A stretch of 34,081 nucleotides of DNA from Candidatus Wolframiiraptor allenii (GTDB lineage Archaea; Thermoproteota; Nitrososphaeria_A; Caldarchaeales; Wolframiiraptoraceae): NCBI GenBank assembly GCA_023539495.1, contig JAKCEV010000007.1:1-34081 (forward strand), in the 5' to 3' direction. Positions 16,353 to 25,934 of the stretch are shown piece after piece. The notes below the pieces were generated by a model. That model ran no database searches. It saw only the letters and a list, made by a program, of their open reading frames with translations, and was not told where the DNA came from. Within the stretch, counting starts at the first letter, position 1; every line of letters begins with the position of its first letter. The translations under genes were made by a program, and so were the position numbers.

Positions 16353-19210
16353 CGGCCCGCCTCGAGGCGCTTCTGGAGCGCCTTCTTCTCCGCCTCTATC
16401 AGGAGCTCTATCAGCCTCATTGACTCGCCGCGCTCCTCCTCCAGTATCCTTGTTATCTCCTTTAACGTCAGGCCTCGCGCTGAGAGGGCTATCGCGGCCG
16501 CCCTACCATACTTTGAGACTAGGACGGCGTTCCTCTTCAGCTCCGCCATTATCCTCCGCTCCTTCCTGTTTATCGGCTTCCCCCTTCTCGCGATGAGTCC
16601 CAAGACCTCCTCCCTCGAGTGCTTTGTCAGCCCGATGAGCTTCGATCCGCAGACGGGGCACTTAGGCTCCTCTGGAAGCTCCTTCACCGCCAACTGCTCA
16701 TAGTATTCATAGCATTCTGTGCAGACCGCGAGCCATGGCTCGCCGAGAAGCCTTCCTCGAACCGCCATTAAGACGACCCTCTTCATCCGCTCCGGCGTCG
16801 AGACCTCTCCCTCGCTCTCAAACCTGCTAAGAGTGAGCTTTGCCAGGGGCGATGGGTCGCCGCTCGGCGACCTCCAGAAGTGAACGTGAAGCCCGCCCTC
16901 GACAATCTGCCTGAGGATCATCCTCGCCCTCTCGGGATCATAATCATGGAAGATCGTGTAGTTCATGGTCTCCCGGTATACCGGGGTATCCCTGAGGGCC
17001 TCGGCGAGCTGATTGATGTTCAGATCCGCTAGGCTCGCCTCATGCTCTATCACGCCCATCTTCCTCGCCACATGAACGAGCCTCCGCTTGAAGAGCGTGG
17101 ACCCCTCTATGCTCCTCCTCAAAACCTCGTCGAAGTTCTCCAAGACCTCCTGCATCGCCTTGAAGACGGCGTCCCCGGAGATCAGGCTGGATCTGAGCGC
17201 TATCCTGTATGGGTCCTGCTGGGCCCTGATTGGCGCTCCAAGCTTCTCGGAGAGATGGTGGCTTATCAGCCTCTGGATAGTCCGATTCACCTTGAGCCCG
17301 CCATGTATGTGGATGATCACGTATTCGCCTGCCTCCTCTATCACGATGTCGCGGTCGGTTGGCACGGGTATCCCGCGCCTCAGATGGGCCTCCACCTCCT
17401 TTAGGGCCTTGAGGATGATCTGCGCGTCCACGTTATACCTACCCGCGATATCCCTCGCGATGAGCTCCCTCGGCTCGCCGGCGAGGATCCTATCTCGATA
17501 CTCCCTCCTCAGGGCGCCGACCTCCATCGCCACCTCATAGGGAACCGGTATCTCCTCTCCAACCCAGCTCGGGATCGCCCCCTCATAATCCTCCAGAGGC
17601 GCGACGTAGATCCTGTCTCCGCCAACATGGTGGATCTCCCAAGCCCTCCCCATCAGGATGAATCTCGTGCCGGGCTCACCATACTCCGCGACGAACTCCT
17701 CGTCGAGTATTCCAACGGGCTCCCCGCTCGACTCGTCTACCACTATGTATTGCCTCTCCTCCGGGATCATGGAGAGATTGTTGAAGTAGTAGTCGTAGAG
17801 GGCTCGGCTATCCCTCGGCTTAACCACCTCGTCGTCCCTCAGATCCGCTACCCCGAGGCTCCTCATGTGCTCGATGACCTGCCTTAGCTCCTCAAGCTCC
17901 AGATCCCTATAGTTGTAGGATCTCCTGATTATCTCGAGGATCTCAGAGACCCCGATCCTGCCATATTCTATGAGGAGGCCGGCGACCTGGTGCATGAGCG
18001 CGTCATAGCATTTCACCGGTATCTCGGGCTTCTCGAGGAGCTCGAGCATCGCCCTCCTCGCTATCACCATGGCCTCGAGCGCGTCATCCGAGTCTATGGC
18101 TATCACCACGCCCTTCGCGGTCCTCCCAACGCCATGGCCGCTCCTCCCAACCCTCTGGATAAGCCGCGTAACCTCCCTAGGCGAATTATACTGGATCACG
18201 AGGTCTATTCTCCCCACGTCTATGCCGAGCTCTAGGGATGATGTGCAGACTATGCCGGCCAGCTTCCCAGTCTTCAACGCCTCCTCGGTCGAGATCCTTG
18301 TCGTCTTCGATAACGAGCCATGATGTATCCCTATGCGCATCTGCTCATCCCAGACCCTGAACCTGTTCGTCAGTATCTCGGCGAGCGGCCTGGTATTCGT
18401 GAAGATCAGGGTGGAGTTATGGGACTCGACCAGCTCCCTTATCACCCGCAGCCTCGCGGCCACATCCGGGTAAACCCCTATGCTCTCGGCGAGAACCCTA
18501 TCCTCCTCATCGGGGTCTGGGTAAAGGACCGTTATGCTCATGCTCCTCGCCACCGGCACCTTAACTATCTCGCAGCCCCTGCCGACACCGGCCAAGAACC
18601 CCGCGATGGACTCAGGCTCACCTATCGTCGCGGATAATCCTATCCTCTGAAAATCCCTCTCCGTGATCCTAGCCAGCCTCTCGAGGCCGACGGAGAGCTG
18701 GGCGCCCCGCTTATCGGTCGCAAGCTCATGAGCCTCGTCAATTATAACCCAGCGCACGCTCCTGAGATGGCTCCTCAGAACCCTGCCTGTTAAGATGACC
18801 TGGAGGGTCTCGGGCGTTGTTATCAGGATGTCGGGCGGCTCAAGCGTCTGGATCCTCCTCTCCCTCGGGCCTGTATCACCATGCCTGACAGCGATCCTGA
18901 GGTCAAGCCTCTGCGCCCACCACTCGATCCTCTCCAGCAGGTCCCTATTCAAGGCCCTGAGAGGCGTTATGTAGATGACCTTGATTCCGGGGGACCTCGC
19001 CTCCACTAGGAGCTTGCTCAGGATTGGGAGGAGGGCGGCCTCCGTCTTACCAGTCCCAGTCGGCGCCATGAGAAGGAGGTTCCTGCCGGCTAGGATCTTG
19101 GGTATCGCCTCCCGCTGAGGCTCCGTGAGATGCTTGAACCTCTCCCTGAAGAGGGCCGCGACAGGCTTAGCCAGCATCCCGAGAACAATCTCCTCATCGA
19201 GTAGCGACAT
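16349..19210 (-). CDS. lhr: Lhr-like ATP-dependent helicase with zinc-ribbon-like cysteines
   Basis: APTGTGKTEAALLP, WVIIDEAHELA, LSATIG, SSLELGIDVG, LIQRVGRSGHG, and CTECYEYYEQ...EPKCPVCGSKL near the C-terminus; 953 aa. Confidence 0.93.
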   Translation of the reverse strand: MSLLDEEIVLGMLAKPVAALFRERFKHLTEPQREAIPKILAGRNLLLMAPTGTGKTEAALLPILSKLLVEARSPGIKVIYITPLRALNRDLLERIEWWAQRLDLRIAVRHGDTGPRERRIQTLEPPDILITTPETLQVILTGRVLRSHLRSVRWVIIDEAHELATDKRGAQLSVGLERLARITERDFQRIGLSATIGEPESIAGFLAGVGRGCEIVKVPVARSMSITVLYPDPDEEDRVLAESIGVYPDVAARLRVIRELVESHNSTLIFTNTRPLAEILTNRFRVWDEQMRIGIHHGSLSKTTRISTEEALKTGKLAGIVCTSSLELGIDVGRIDLVIQYNSPREVTRLIQRVGRSGHGVGRTAKGVVIAIDSDDALEAMVIARRAMLELLEKPEIPVKCYDALMHQVAGLLIEYGRIGVSEILEIIRRSYNYRDLELEELRQVIEHMRSLGVADLRDDEVVKPRDSRALYDYYFNNLSMIPEERQYIVVDESSGEPVGILDEEFVAEYGEPGTRFILMGRAWEIHHVGGDRIYVAPLEDYEGAIPSWVGEEIPVPYEVAMEVGALRREYRDRILAGEPRELIARDIAGRYNVDAQIILKALKEVEAHLRRGIPVPTDRDIVIEEAGEYVIIHIHGGLKVNRTIQRLISHHLSEKLGAPIRAQQDPYRIALRSSLISGDAVFKAMQEVLENFDEVLRRSIEGSTLFKRRLVHVARKMGVIEHEASLADLNINQLAEALRDTPVYRETMNYTIFHDYDPERARMILRQIVEGGLHVHFWRSPSGDPSPLAKLTLSRFESEGEVSTPERMKRVVLMAVRGRLLGEPWLAVCTECYEYYEQLAVKELPEEPKCPVCGSKLIGLTKHSREEVLGLIARRGKPINRKERRIMAELKRNAVLVSKYGRAAAIALSARGLTLKEITRILEEERGESMRLIELLIEAEKKALQKRLEAGR

Positions 19211-19360
19211 AATCCTCCAGCCTTTCCAGCAACCATGAGTGATCTGAGCCCGAGGAAATAAGTATGTATCGGCTTGAAGCCTGGGCTGGAGAAAAGCCTA
19301 GAACTCAGCCCCGAATCATGTTAGGGAAGGAAAAATAAAGGGGGATCATGCTTCGGCGCC

Positions 19361-19771
19361 TTAGCGCGGGACATGTAGCCCCTCGACGCGCTCAATATTC
19401 TTCAGGCTCGTGATTCCAGCCATGTGGCGGCTCACCATGAGGATCGTGGCCCAGGTTAGCGTGACCGCCGCTGTCATCGCGACCCCTATCGTTGCCATTT
19501 CATGGAGCATTATCTGGATGCTCGCGGGGCTCGTCATCGCGGTCAGGAATGGGGGCCATGGGACAAGTTCTCCATGCCAAGCATGCTCGAGCGCCAGCAG
19601 GATTGATCCTCCCCAGAGAAGCGCGTTGAGAATCCATAGCTTCAGCCTCTCAGCCAGGCCTCGAGCCGTCCTCCGGACAACCGAGGTTGCCACGGCGAGG
19701 ATCATTGGAACGAGGAAGCACGCCATATGCTCTCCCCTTGTAACACCATTGATGTAGTCGAGTAACACCAA
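19361..19771 (-). CDS. Predicted small membrane protein
   Basis: 136 aa with about 3-4 hydrophobic segments. More protein-like than the overlapping + strand ORF. Confidence 0.55.
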   Translation of the reverse strand: MVLLDYINGVTRGEHMACFLVPMILAVATSVVRRTARGLAERLKLWILNALLWGGSILLALEHAWHGELVPWPPFLTAMTSPASIQIMLHEMATIGVAMTAAVTLTWATILMVSRHMAGITSLKNIERVEGLHVPR

Positions 19772-19825
19772 TATAAGCCTTCCCAGAAAGACTTATCTCG
19801 AGATCAGCATATCGCCATAGCCGCC

Positions 19826-20134
19826 ATGTGGCTCCTGATCCTAGCCTTCGCGGCCGCCATCATCACCCCGCTATGGTATTCAATGGCCGATGATGACCGG
19901 TATATGCTCAGGCTTCTCTGCCTCATCCTCTGGGGGGCCACGATAATGGCCTTCATAGACCGTGTAGTTGGATACCTGATGAAGGGGGGCGAGTTCATGG
20001 AGCTGACGCCAGAGGCCGCGGCGCTGGGCTTCATAATGCTGTTAGCAGCCCTGATAATATGGGAGATAATATTGCTGGTGAAAGATCCGAGAGGCATACT
20101 GCGTAAGGGACGTGGCCAAGTGAAAGAGACATGA
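19826..20134 (+). CDS. Predicted small membrane protein
   Basis: 102 aa with three hydrophobic segments (WLLILAFAAAIITPLWY, LLCLILWGATIMAFI, AALGFIMLLAALIIWEIILLV). Confidence 0.65.
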   Translation: MWLLILAFAAAIITPLWYSMADDDRYMLRLLCLILWGATIMAFIDRVVGYLMKGGEFMELTPEAAALGFIMLLAALIIWEIILLVKDPRGILRKGRGQVKET

Positions 20135-20159
20135 TCCCGATGCTCGTGATGGCGCGTTG

Positions 20160-21038
20160 CTACTCCTTTCCACCGAGCTCCTCATACAGCTTCTTTCTAT
20201 TTGCCTCTAGGAGGTTCTCGTTAAACCCCATGTAGGCGGCTGCCGTGCGTACTCTCACGCCGCATGTATCCGCCCAATCCATCACGGGTCTCACCCTATC
20301 CCTCCACTCCAAGTCCCGAAGAAGATGATGATCTAAGATCATTTCCTGGAGGAATCCTCCGCCGATGATCTCAGACATGTTTCTTATCGATTCCCTGAAA
20401 ACATTATCCCCCAGCCTGTATCCGAGCATGTATGTCATGGGCCCATCGCAGACCAGTATATCAGGCCTATTGTCCAAGATGAACTTCACCTGATCTCTGG
20501 AGACGAAGCCCTCCACATCTGACGAGTGTATGAGCTTCTCGCCGCGATCTACTATGAGGACCTCGACCACGTAGCCAAGCCTTGGATCATCTCCATGCTC
20601 AACCGGGCTGGAGAACCTGACCCTGCATCCACCGATCCTCAGCTCCCGGGAGTCCGCGACCTCAACCCTCGCATCAAGCCTCCTCAACCTCTCAAGGAAG
20701 ATTCCCGCCCTAGTCCTCTGGCTGAAGTTTATCATGTGCTCCGGATCCTTCAGGAGAATCCTCTTGCCTCTCAGCCATCCAATATCCTCCCCCGGCCTTG
20801 GGAAATGATCATAATGATAATGCGTGATTATTATCAGGTCCGCCTCGGATGCCTCACGCTCTATGGCCCGCTTATGTTCTCTCAGCCTCTCAAGCTCTAT
20901 TGGATGCGGCTTCAGTCCATATCTCCATGGCCCGAGAGCGGCTCCCGGATCAATAATGATCCGCGCGTCATCAGTCTCTACCAGCGTGCACATGCTCCGG
21001 GTCCCCATGCTATCGAATGCAAGAAACTTCACCCTCAT
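20160..21038 (-). CDS. Metallo-beta-lactamase fold hydrolase, UPF0282-like
   Basis: LAFDSMGTRSMCTLVETDDARIIIDPGAALGP and the HxHxDH motif THYHYDHFPRP; 292 aa. Confidence 0.88.
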   Translation of the reverse strand: MRVKFLAFDSMGTRSMCTLVETDDARIIIDPGAALGPWRYGLKPHPIELERLREHKRAIEREASEADLIIITHYHYDHFPRPGEDIGWLRGKRILLKDPEHMINFSQRTRAGIFLERLRRLDARVEVADSRELRIGGCRVRFSSPVEHGDDPRLGYVVEVLIVDRGEKLIHSSDVEGFVSRDQVKFILDNRPDILVCDGPMTYMLGYRLGDNVFRESIRNMSEIIGGGFLQEMILDHHLLRDLEWRDRVRPVMDWADTCGVRVRTAAAYMGFNENLLEANRKKLYEELGGKE

Positions 21039-21556
21039 TTCTCCTCAGCAACCTTGGAGCCGCATAATGGGCAGTAAATGGAGTCTGATGGTATCTGGCC
21101 ACCACATGATGGGCATTCGATAAGCTCTATCTCCTCCTCGGCCACCTCGGCCTCCGGCCTCACGGCCTCCTCCACCGCCGCCACCTCAACCTCGCGCTCA
21201 ACCTCCCGCTCAGCCCTGAGATCTGTGATGAGAAGGGCCAGCGCCGGGGATGCTATGAGGCCTAAAACCCAGTAAGGCCAATCAAAATACATCTGGGATG
21301 ATGCGGCCAAGAATAATCCCGAGAGATAGTTCGTCAAGAATGCTGCAGCGAAGCCCGAGACTGGAGGTATGATGGAATAACGACCGCGAATCATCAAGCC
21401 CGAAATGATTCCGGAGACAATCGCGGCGAACATGATTATGATAACGAGGATTATGTATGAGCTCGTTAAAGTTGATAGCAAGTAGGGTAACAGGAAGAAT
21501 AGGTAGGAGATTATTGAGACGGCGACAAGCCTACCAATCAACTCCCAATACACCAA
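21035..21556 (-). CDS. Membrane protein with C-terminal zinc ribbon
   Basis: Four hydrophobic segments, then CPSCGGQIPSDSIYCPLCGSKV. Overlaps the MBL gene by 4 nt. Confidence 0.78.
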   Translation of the reverse strand: MVYWELIGRLVAVSIISYLFFLLPYLLSTLTSSYIILVIIIMFAAIVSGIISGLMIRGRYSIIPPVSGFAAAFLTNYLSGLFLAASSQMYFDWPYWVLGLIASPALALLITDLRAEREVEREVEVAAVEEAVRPEAEVAEEEIELIECPSCGGQIPSDSIYCPLCGSKVAEEK

Positions 21557-21754
21557 CCACTGAACACCATTTTATAGATTATGGTTGATGCACTTCCCAC
21601 GCGGCACAGGCTTCCGAGCCACAATCCTCCAGTAAGATCCATGAACCATCATTGTCAGACTCATCGATTATCATCCCTCGGGCAATTCATGTTTCTCATA
21701 CTCCGGCAATGCGGATCAAAGTTTTTATCCCAAGCTTTGCTCCGGGGTGCGAGG

Positions 21755-22720
21755 ATGCTGGAAGCAATAGTCTCCGGCCTGCTTACATTTTTTCTGGCGC
21801 CAGCGGCGATTATACTGGGGAGGCGGCTTAGGGTCGTGGGCGTGGACGTCCATAAGCCTTGGAGGCCCATCGTCCCTAAGACCGGCGGCCTCGCGATAAT
21901 CCTCGGCGCGACCGCCGGCATGATCCTCGGAGCACATGCAAGCGGGTTCCAGCTCTTCATACCGGTAATCCTCTCCTGCCTAGTCGCCGCCTCCATAGGC
22001 CTTGTAGAGGATCTACGGGAGGAGATAGATCCAAGGCTCAAGCCCCTCCTGCTCATCTTCGCATCCCTACCTGTTCTTGTCTTGGGAGCATATTCTCCTA
22101 GGCCGCTCATCCCATTCCTCGGGAAGACGAGGCTCTACAGGGTGTATCCCGTGCTAGTCATGGCATCATATCCGGTGATCTGCAACGCCGTCAATAGCCT
22201 CGATGTCCTTAATGGGTCGGCGCTCCTAACATCCATTCCCTTCCTCATAATGAGCTCTGTGATCTTCTATATGCGGGGTGATCTCCAGCTCCTCATCCTG
22301 AGCCTGATATTCCTCGCGGCCGCCGTGGCCATGCTTCCCTACAACATGTATCCGGCTAGGACGTTCATAGGCAACTCCGGGAGCCTCTTCATCGGGGCAG
22401 GGATAACTTCCATAGCCATAATGGGAAGCATTGAGGTGGCGGCGATAATAGCCCTCATGCCCCAGATAATGAACGAGATGTATGTGTTATTCTCCATTCG
22501 CGGGCTCAAATCGGCCAAGAATATCGGCAGGAGACCCGTCGTGGTTGAGAATGGCATGTTGGCGGCCTCCGAGGACCCGGATGCGCCGATAACGCTCCTG
22601 AGGATGATCTGCGCCGGCATTAAGGTTGATGAGAGAAGGGCTGTCTATGCCATGGCCCTGATCTCCGCCTTCGCCGCGTTCCTCGGATTCCTCACTCACA
22701 TCCTGCTATTGGGGGGCTGA
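21755..22720 (+). CDS. Glycosyltransferase family 4 protein, GlcNAc-1-phosphate transferase-like (MraY/Alg7/AglH type)
   Basis: Polytopic; KTGGLAIILG, GLVEDLREEIDPRLKPL, NAVNSLDVLNG and FIGNSGSLFIGA motifs. Start trimmed from 21581 to the ATG at 21755 (MLEAIVSGLLTF). Confidence 0.85.
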   Translation: MLEAIVSGLLTFFLAPAAIILGRRLRVVGVDVHKPWRPIVPKTGGLAIILGATAGMILGAHASGFQLFIPVILSCLVAASIGLVEDLREEIDPRLKPLLLIFASLPVLVLGAYSPRPLIPFLGKTRLYRVYPVLVMASYPVICNAVNSLDVLNGSALLTSIPFLIMSSVIFYMRGDLQLLILSLIFLAAAVAMLPYNMYPARTFIGNSGSLFIGAGITSIAIMGSIEVAAIIALMPQIMNEMYVLFSIRGLKSAKNIGRRPVVVENGMLAASEDPDAPITLLRMICAGIKVDERRAVYAMALISAFAAFLGFLTHILLLGG

Positions 22721-22726
22721 GAGAGA

Positions 22727-22984
22727 ATGGGCTTGGCGAGAAACATCCTCATGATAATTATTCTACTGACCCTGGTTTGGGCAATATTCCTCTTTGCAAG
22801 CTACGTGATCACGGCTACAGTGCTCTATACGCTAGAGCTCCCCGGAGACACGATTACAAGCATCGCAAGGGTTGTGCTTGGAATCATAATCGCCGGAGCA
22901 TGGATCCTAGGATGGTATAAGCTAACCAAGCTCTGGCTATACAGGGTCCTACTAGCCGGAAGGCGGGGAAACCACTCCAATTAA
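22727..22984 (+). CDS. Small membrane protein
   Basis: 85 aa with two strong TM segments, directly downstream of the glycosyltransferase. Confidence 0.6.
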   Translation: MGLARNILMIIILLTLVWAIFLFASYVITATVLYTLELPGDTITSIARVVLGIIIAGAWILGWYKLTKLWLYRVLLAGRRGNHSN

Positions 22985-23047
22985 AAATAGAAACATAAAC
23001 TAAGGAAAAAGAACTTAGCATCCTCCCTTTATTAGGTTGTCTCGGGA

Positions 23048-23124
23048 TAGCATGTCTTCGCCTCACTCTTGCCACATAAATACTGTTGACGGTCTATGAA
23101 GTGAACCTTCTCCTCGACATGCTA
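23048..23124. repeat. 9-bp inverted repeat TAGCATGTC...GACATGCTA
   Basis: TAGCATGTC at 23048-23056 and its perfect reverse complement at 23116-23124 in a largely noncoding, AT-richer interval. Confidence 0.45.
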
Positions 23125-23403
23125 CTTATCCTTTTTAGCATAATCATCGATATCTTGAGACCATTCTCTCCAGCTCTATCTCTTATCTCCCTGCTATCAG
23201 GTCCATAGGTGGTAAGAATTTCAACCTTCCATCCACCATACTCCTTAAGAGCTTTATAACGTCTAGCGTCATGTCCACCTCTCACCACCTCCTCCCTGAT
23301 TGGTTTCACGCCTTCTTCATCCTTGGTCCACCCTTCTCCTTCCCCTCTTGGAAATGCGTTCCGGTAAAATGCTTAATACCAGTAGTATTGAGGGGGAGGA
23401 GAC

Positions 23404-24378
23404 TTGAAGACCATAATTATTCTCGTGGCAATCCTCTCAGCCCTCCTACCGCTCGCCTCGCAACAGGCCGCGATGCTCATCACGATAGATCGGGGCGGGG
23501 TCGCAGAGGCCCATCTGAGCCTGAGCGCCGTCGAGGGCTTGAATGAGGTTAGGCTGCCTGCTGAGCCTATCCCAGAAACCATCTGGATCCGGGTGAACGG
23601 GGAGTATGTGGCCCCGATCTACGAGAATGGCGTCCTGTACTTCTTCTCGCGGGCCCCGGGAGACGCTGAGATAGACTACATGATCAACATCTCCGCGAGG
23701 AATGATATTCTCAGCTTCGAGGTTAATTGGGGGAACCTCACGAGGCTAAGGATACCCCCACAGGTGATCCTGCTAACGGTCCCGAGGAACATAACTGGGA
23801 TGGAGTATGTTGAGGGCGATCTCGTGATAGAGTTCTATGGCCCGGAGAGGATAGAGTATGCCGTGAGGACATTCCAGCCAACAACCACGGCAACCAAGAC
23901 AGGGGCGGCCACCATTACCAAGGAATCCATTACAACTATAACGTCCCTAGGGGCCTCCACGGCGGCCTCGACAACCACTATGGGAACAGGGATCATTGGG
24001 GGTCCCACCACGGCCACAATGGCCCAGGCCACGGGCACCTATACCATTACTGGGCCTCCTGGGATAAGTCAGGTCATGATTATTGTGGGTTTAGCTGCTC
24101 TCATGGCGATCGCGGTGGCCGCGGCCGTCGCCTATTCAAGATCAAGGAGTAGGGGCCTGCCTCACGAGGATCATTCCCTGACGGGGCTCGATAGGATGAT
24201 CTTGGAGGCCATCGGGAATGCTGGCGGCTCCATCCTCCAAGGGGAGCTCCAGGCCTCACTTAACCTCCCGAAGACCACGTTATGGAGGCGTGTCAGGAGG
24301 CTTGAGAAGCTCGGATACATACAGATCGTGAAGGAAGGAGCCTTCAACAGGCTGATACTGCTCAAGAAGCCCGACTAA
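23404..24378 (+). CDS. Membrane-bound regulator: secreted N-terminal domain, Thr-rich linker, TM helix, cytoplasmic winged-HTH
   Basis: Signal peptide-like N-terminus (start probably TTG/ATG near 23404), linker TTTATKTGAATITKESITTITS..., TM VMIIVGLAALMAIAVAAAVAY, C-terminal DRMILEAIGNAGGSILQGELQASLNLPKTTLWRRVRRLEKLGYIQIVKEG. Confidence 0.8.
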   Translation: MKTIIILVAILSALLPLASQQAAMLITIDRGGVAEAHLSLSAVEGLNEVRLPAEPIPETIWIRVNGEYVAPIYENGVLYFFSRAPGDAEIDYMINISARNDILSFEVNWGNLTRLRIPPQVILLTVPRNITGMEYVEGDLVIEFYGPERIEYAVRTFQPTTTATKTGAATITKESITTITSLGASTAASTTTMGTGIIGGPTTATMAQATGTYTITGPPGISQVMIIVGLAALMAIAVAAAVAYSRSRSRGLPHEDHSLTGLDRMILEAIGNAGGSILQGELQASLNLPKTTLWRRVRRLEKLGYIQIVKEGAFNRLILLKKPD

Positions 24379-24489
24379 AATGGCCTCAAGGTTTTCGGCC
24401 AAGTTCCTAGCAATGGAACCATTTGGAACCGGGATTCCCAAAATTCCCTAAAATTATGAAACCACCCTGCAATATTCGGTGATCATGCG

Positions 24490-25632
24490 GTGATGAAAGC
24501 GAAGTTGAGCTTCCAGGCAATTGCTGTCGCGCTTCTCCTCCTGCTTGCAGTAGTTCCCATTATGGCTGCATATGGCCAGGCGAACCTCGACCCTTCCAGC
24601 AAGGAGCTTGAGAAGCTGAGGCTGCGGGCCCAAGTCCTGCAAGGCACCCTGAATAAAGCATTGGATACGCCATGTATCCCGGACTCGTTGAGGGGTGAGG
24701 TTAAGGCGCTGGCCTCCATGAACACCTCAACACTATCCGAGGATGATCTAAGAAAGTTCATCGCAGAGGCCGAAGCCCTTCTAACAGAAGTCAGAGGATA
24801 CCTGTCGAGGTGTAATGTGATACTCCATCAGGAGGATGTCGCCTTAAGCCTCCTCAAGAGGGCTGAGGAGAGGTTGAACACGACGCTGGCAAGGGTGAAC
24901 ATGACGCGGGATGAGGCTGAAAGGGTCAAGGAGCTTATCAAGGAGAGGACTAGAGGAAATATGACCGTCAGAGATGTCGCGCAGCTCATGAAGAAGGTTA
25001 GAGAGATGCTGAGACATAGGTGGGCCGCGAGGCTCTCCGACGAGATGATAAATTATACCGAGAACATGAGAGTATCCGGCGCCATATTCGGCCTAATGAA
25101 TGCCCTGAATGCCTCGAGCAAGGTCCTAGCGGTTCTTGAGAGGGTTAGGGAGAGGCTCATTGAGGTTAATGCATCGGAGAGGGCTGTCGAGGCGATAGAG
25201 CGTAATATAGAGAGGATAGCGGCGGCGAGGGAGGTCTTGAGGCAGCTGATCGAGAGGATGGCCGCCGGACACCCGCCTGGAAGGATCACGCCACCCGGCC
25301 CGCCTGGAAATGTCACACCCGGAAACATCACACGCGAGAGGTCTAGGGAGCTGGAGTCAGCCGCGAGGGAGAGGGCCATTAAGATGATCGACGAGTGCAT
25401 TGACAGGCTCCAGGAGCTCAGGGACAAGGCCCTCAAGATGAACCTAACGGATCTTGCGCGTGAAATAAATGCAACAATAACAAGCCTGAGGGTGCTCAGG
25501 GATAGGGTAGCATCCGGTGAGCTAAACCTGAAGGAGCTGACGGATACCATAGCATCCGCCAAAGGAGTGATCAAGCATGCCGAGGAGAGCATTGAGAAGG
25601 TGGCTATACCTCATAAGGGCGGGAGAAAGTGA
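24490..25632 (+). CDS. Secreted coiled-coil protein of unknown function
   Basis: Signal peptide AIAVALLLLLAVVPIMAAYGQA, long charged helical segments, PPGRITPPGPPGNVTPGNITRE interruption, many N-x-S/T sequons. Confidence 0.75.
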   Translation: MMKAKLSFQAIAVALLLLLAVVPIMAAYGQANLDPSSKELEKLRLRAQVLQGTLNKALDTPCIPDSLRGEVKALASMNTSTLSEDDLRKFIAEAEALLTEVRGYLSRCNVILHQEDVALSLLKRAEERLNTTLARVNMTRDEAERVKELIKERTRGNMTVRDVAQLMKKVREMLRHRWAARLSDEMINYTENMRVSGAIFGLMNALNASSKVLAVLERVRERLIEVNASERAVEAIERNIERIAAAREVLRQLIERMAAGHPPGRITPPGPPGNVTPGNITRERSRELESAARERAIKMIDECIDRLQELRDKALKMNLTDLAREINATITSLRVLRDRVASGELNLKELTDTIASAKGVIKHAEESIEKVAIPHKGGRK

Positions 25633-25934
25633 TGCCGACGCCCCCGATAACTTCGCCGACATCGCTAGGCCCATCACCACCAATGCCGCCGAAGGGAGGC
25701 ACTAAGCCGCAACCTCCTTTCCTTTTTCTAAACCTCCTACATACCCGCAATGTGGGATAGGTTTATGCTTGCCTGGGAAAATATTGGCTCAGAAAATAGG
25801 GTTGCTGCCGGCTTTTAGAGCTATGAAGGCTCGTGGGCCAGCTCACCCCATTTTTGTTATCTTAATTTTAAACTTTCCGCCTTCGTGTGTAAGAAGCTTA
25901 AGAGCGGGCAATTCGCTTGTGAGGCTGATTAGGC

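Noticed and set aside
19410-19757. + strand alternative ORF opposite the membrane protein 19361-19771
   Set aside because: Its C-terminal half is Ser/Arg/Pro-rich and not protein-like; the minus-strand frame is more consistent with a membrane protein.
21600-21680. Possible C/D box sRNA on the minus strand (ATGATGG/CTGA-like motifs)
   Set aside because: Boxes do not match the RTGATGA/CTGA consensus in the right order and spacing.
21580-21754. N-terminal extension of the GT4 ORF (from 21581)
   Set aside because: The extension is non-hydrophobic and atypical; the ATG at 21755 begins a normal first TM helix.
25632-25760. Short Pro-rich ORF (MPTPPITSPTSLGPSPPMPPKGGTKPQPPFLF...) overlapping the stop of the secreted coiled-coil gene (TGATG)
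   Set aside because: Only 42 aa, low complexity and no ribosome-binding or homology evidence; could be chance or a frameshifted tail.
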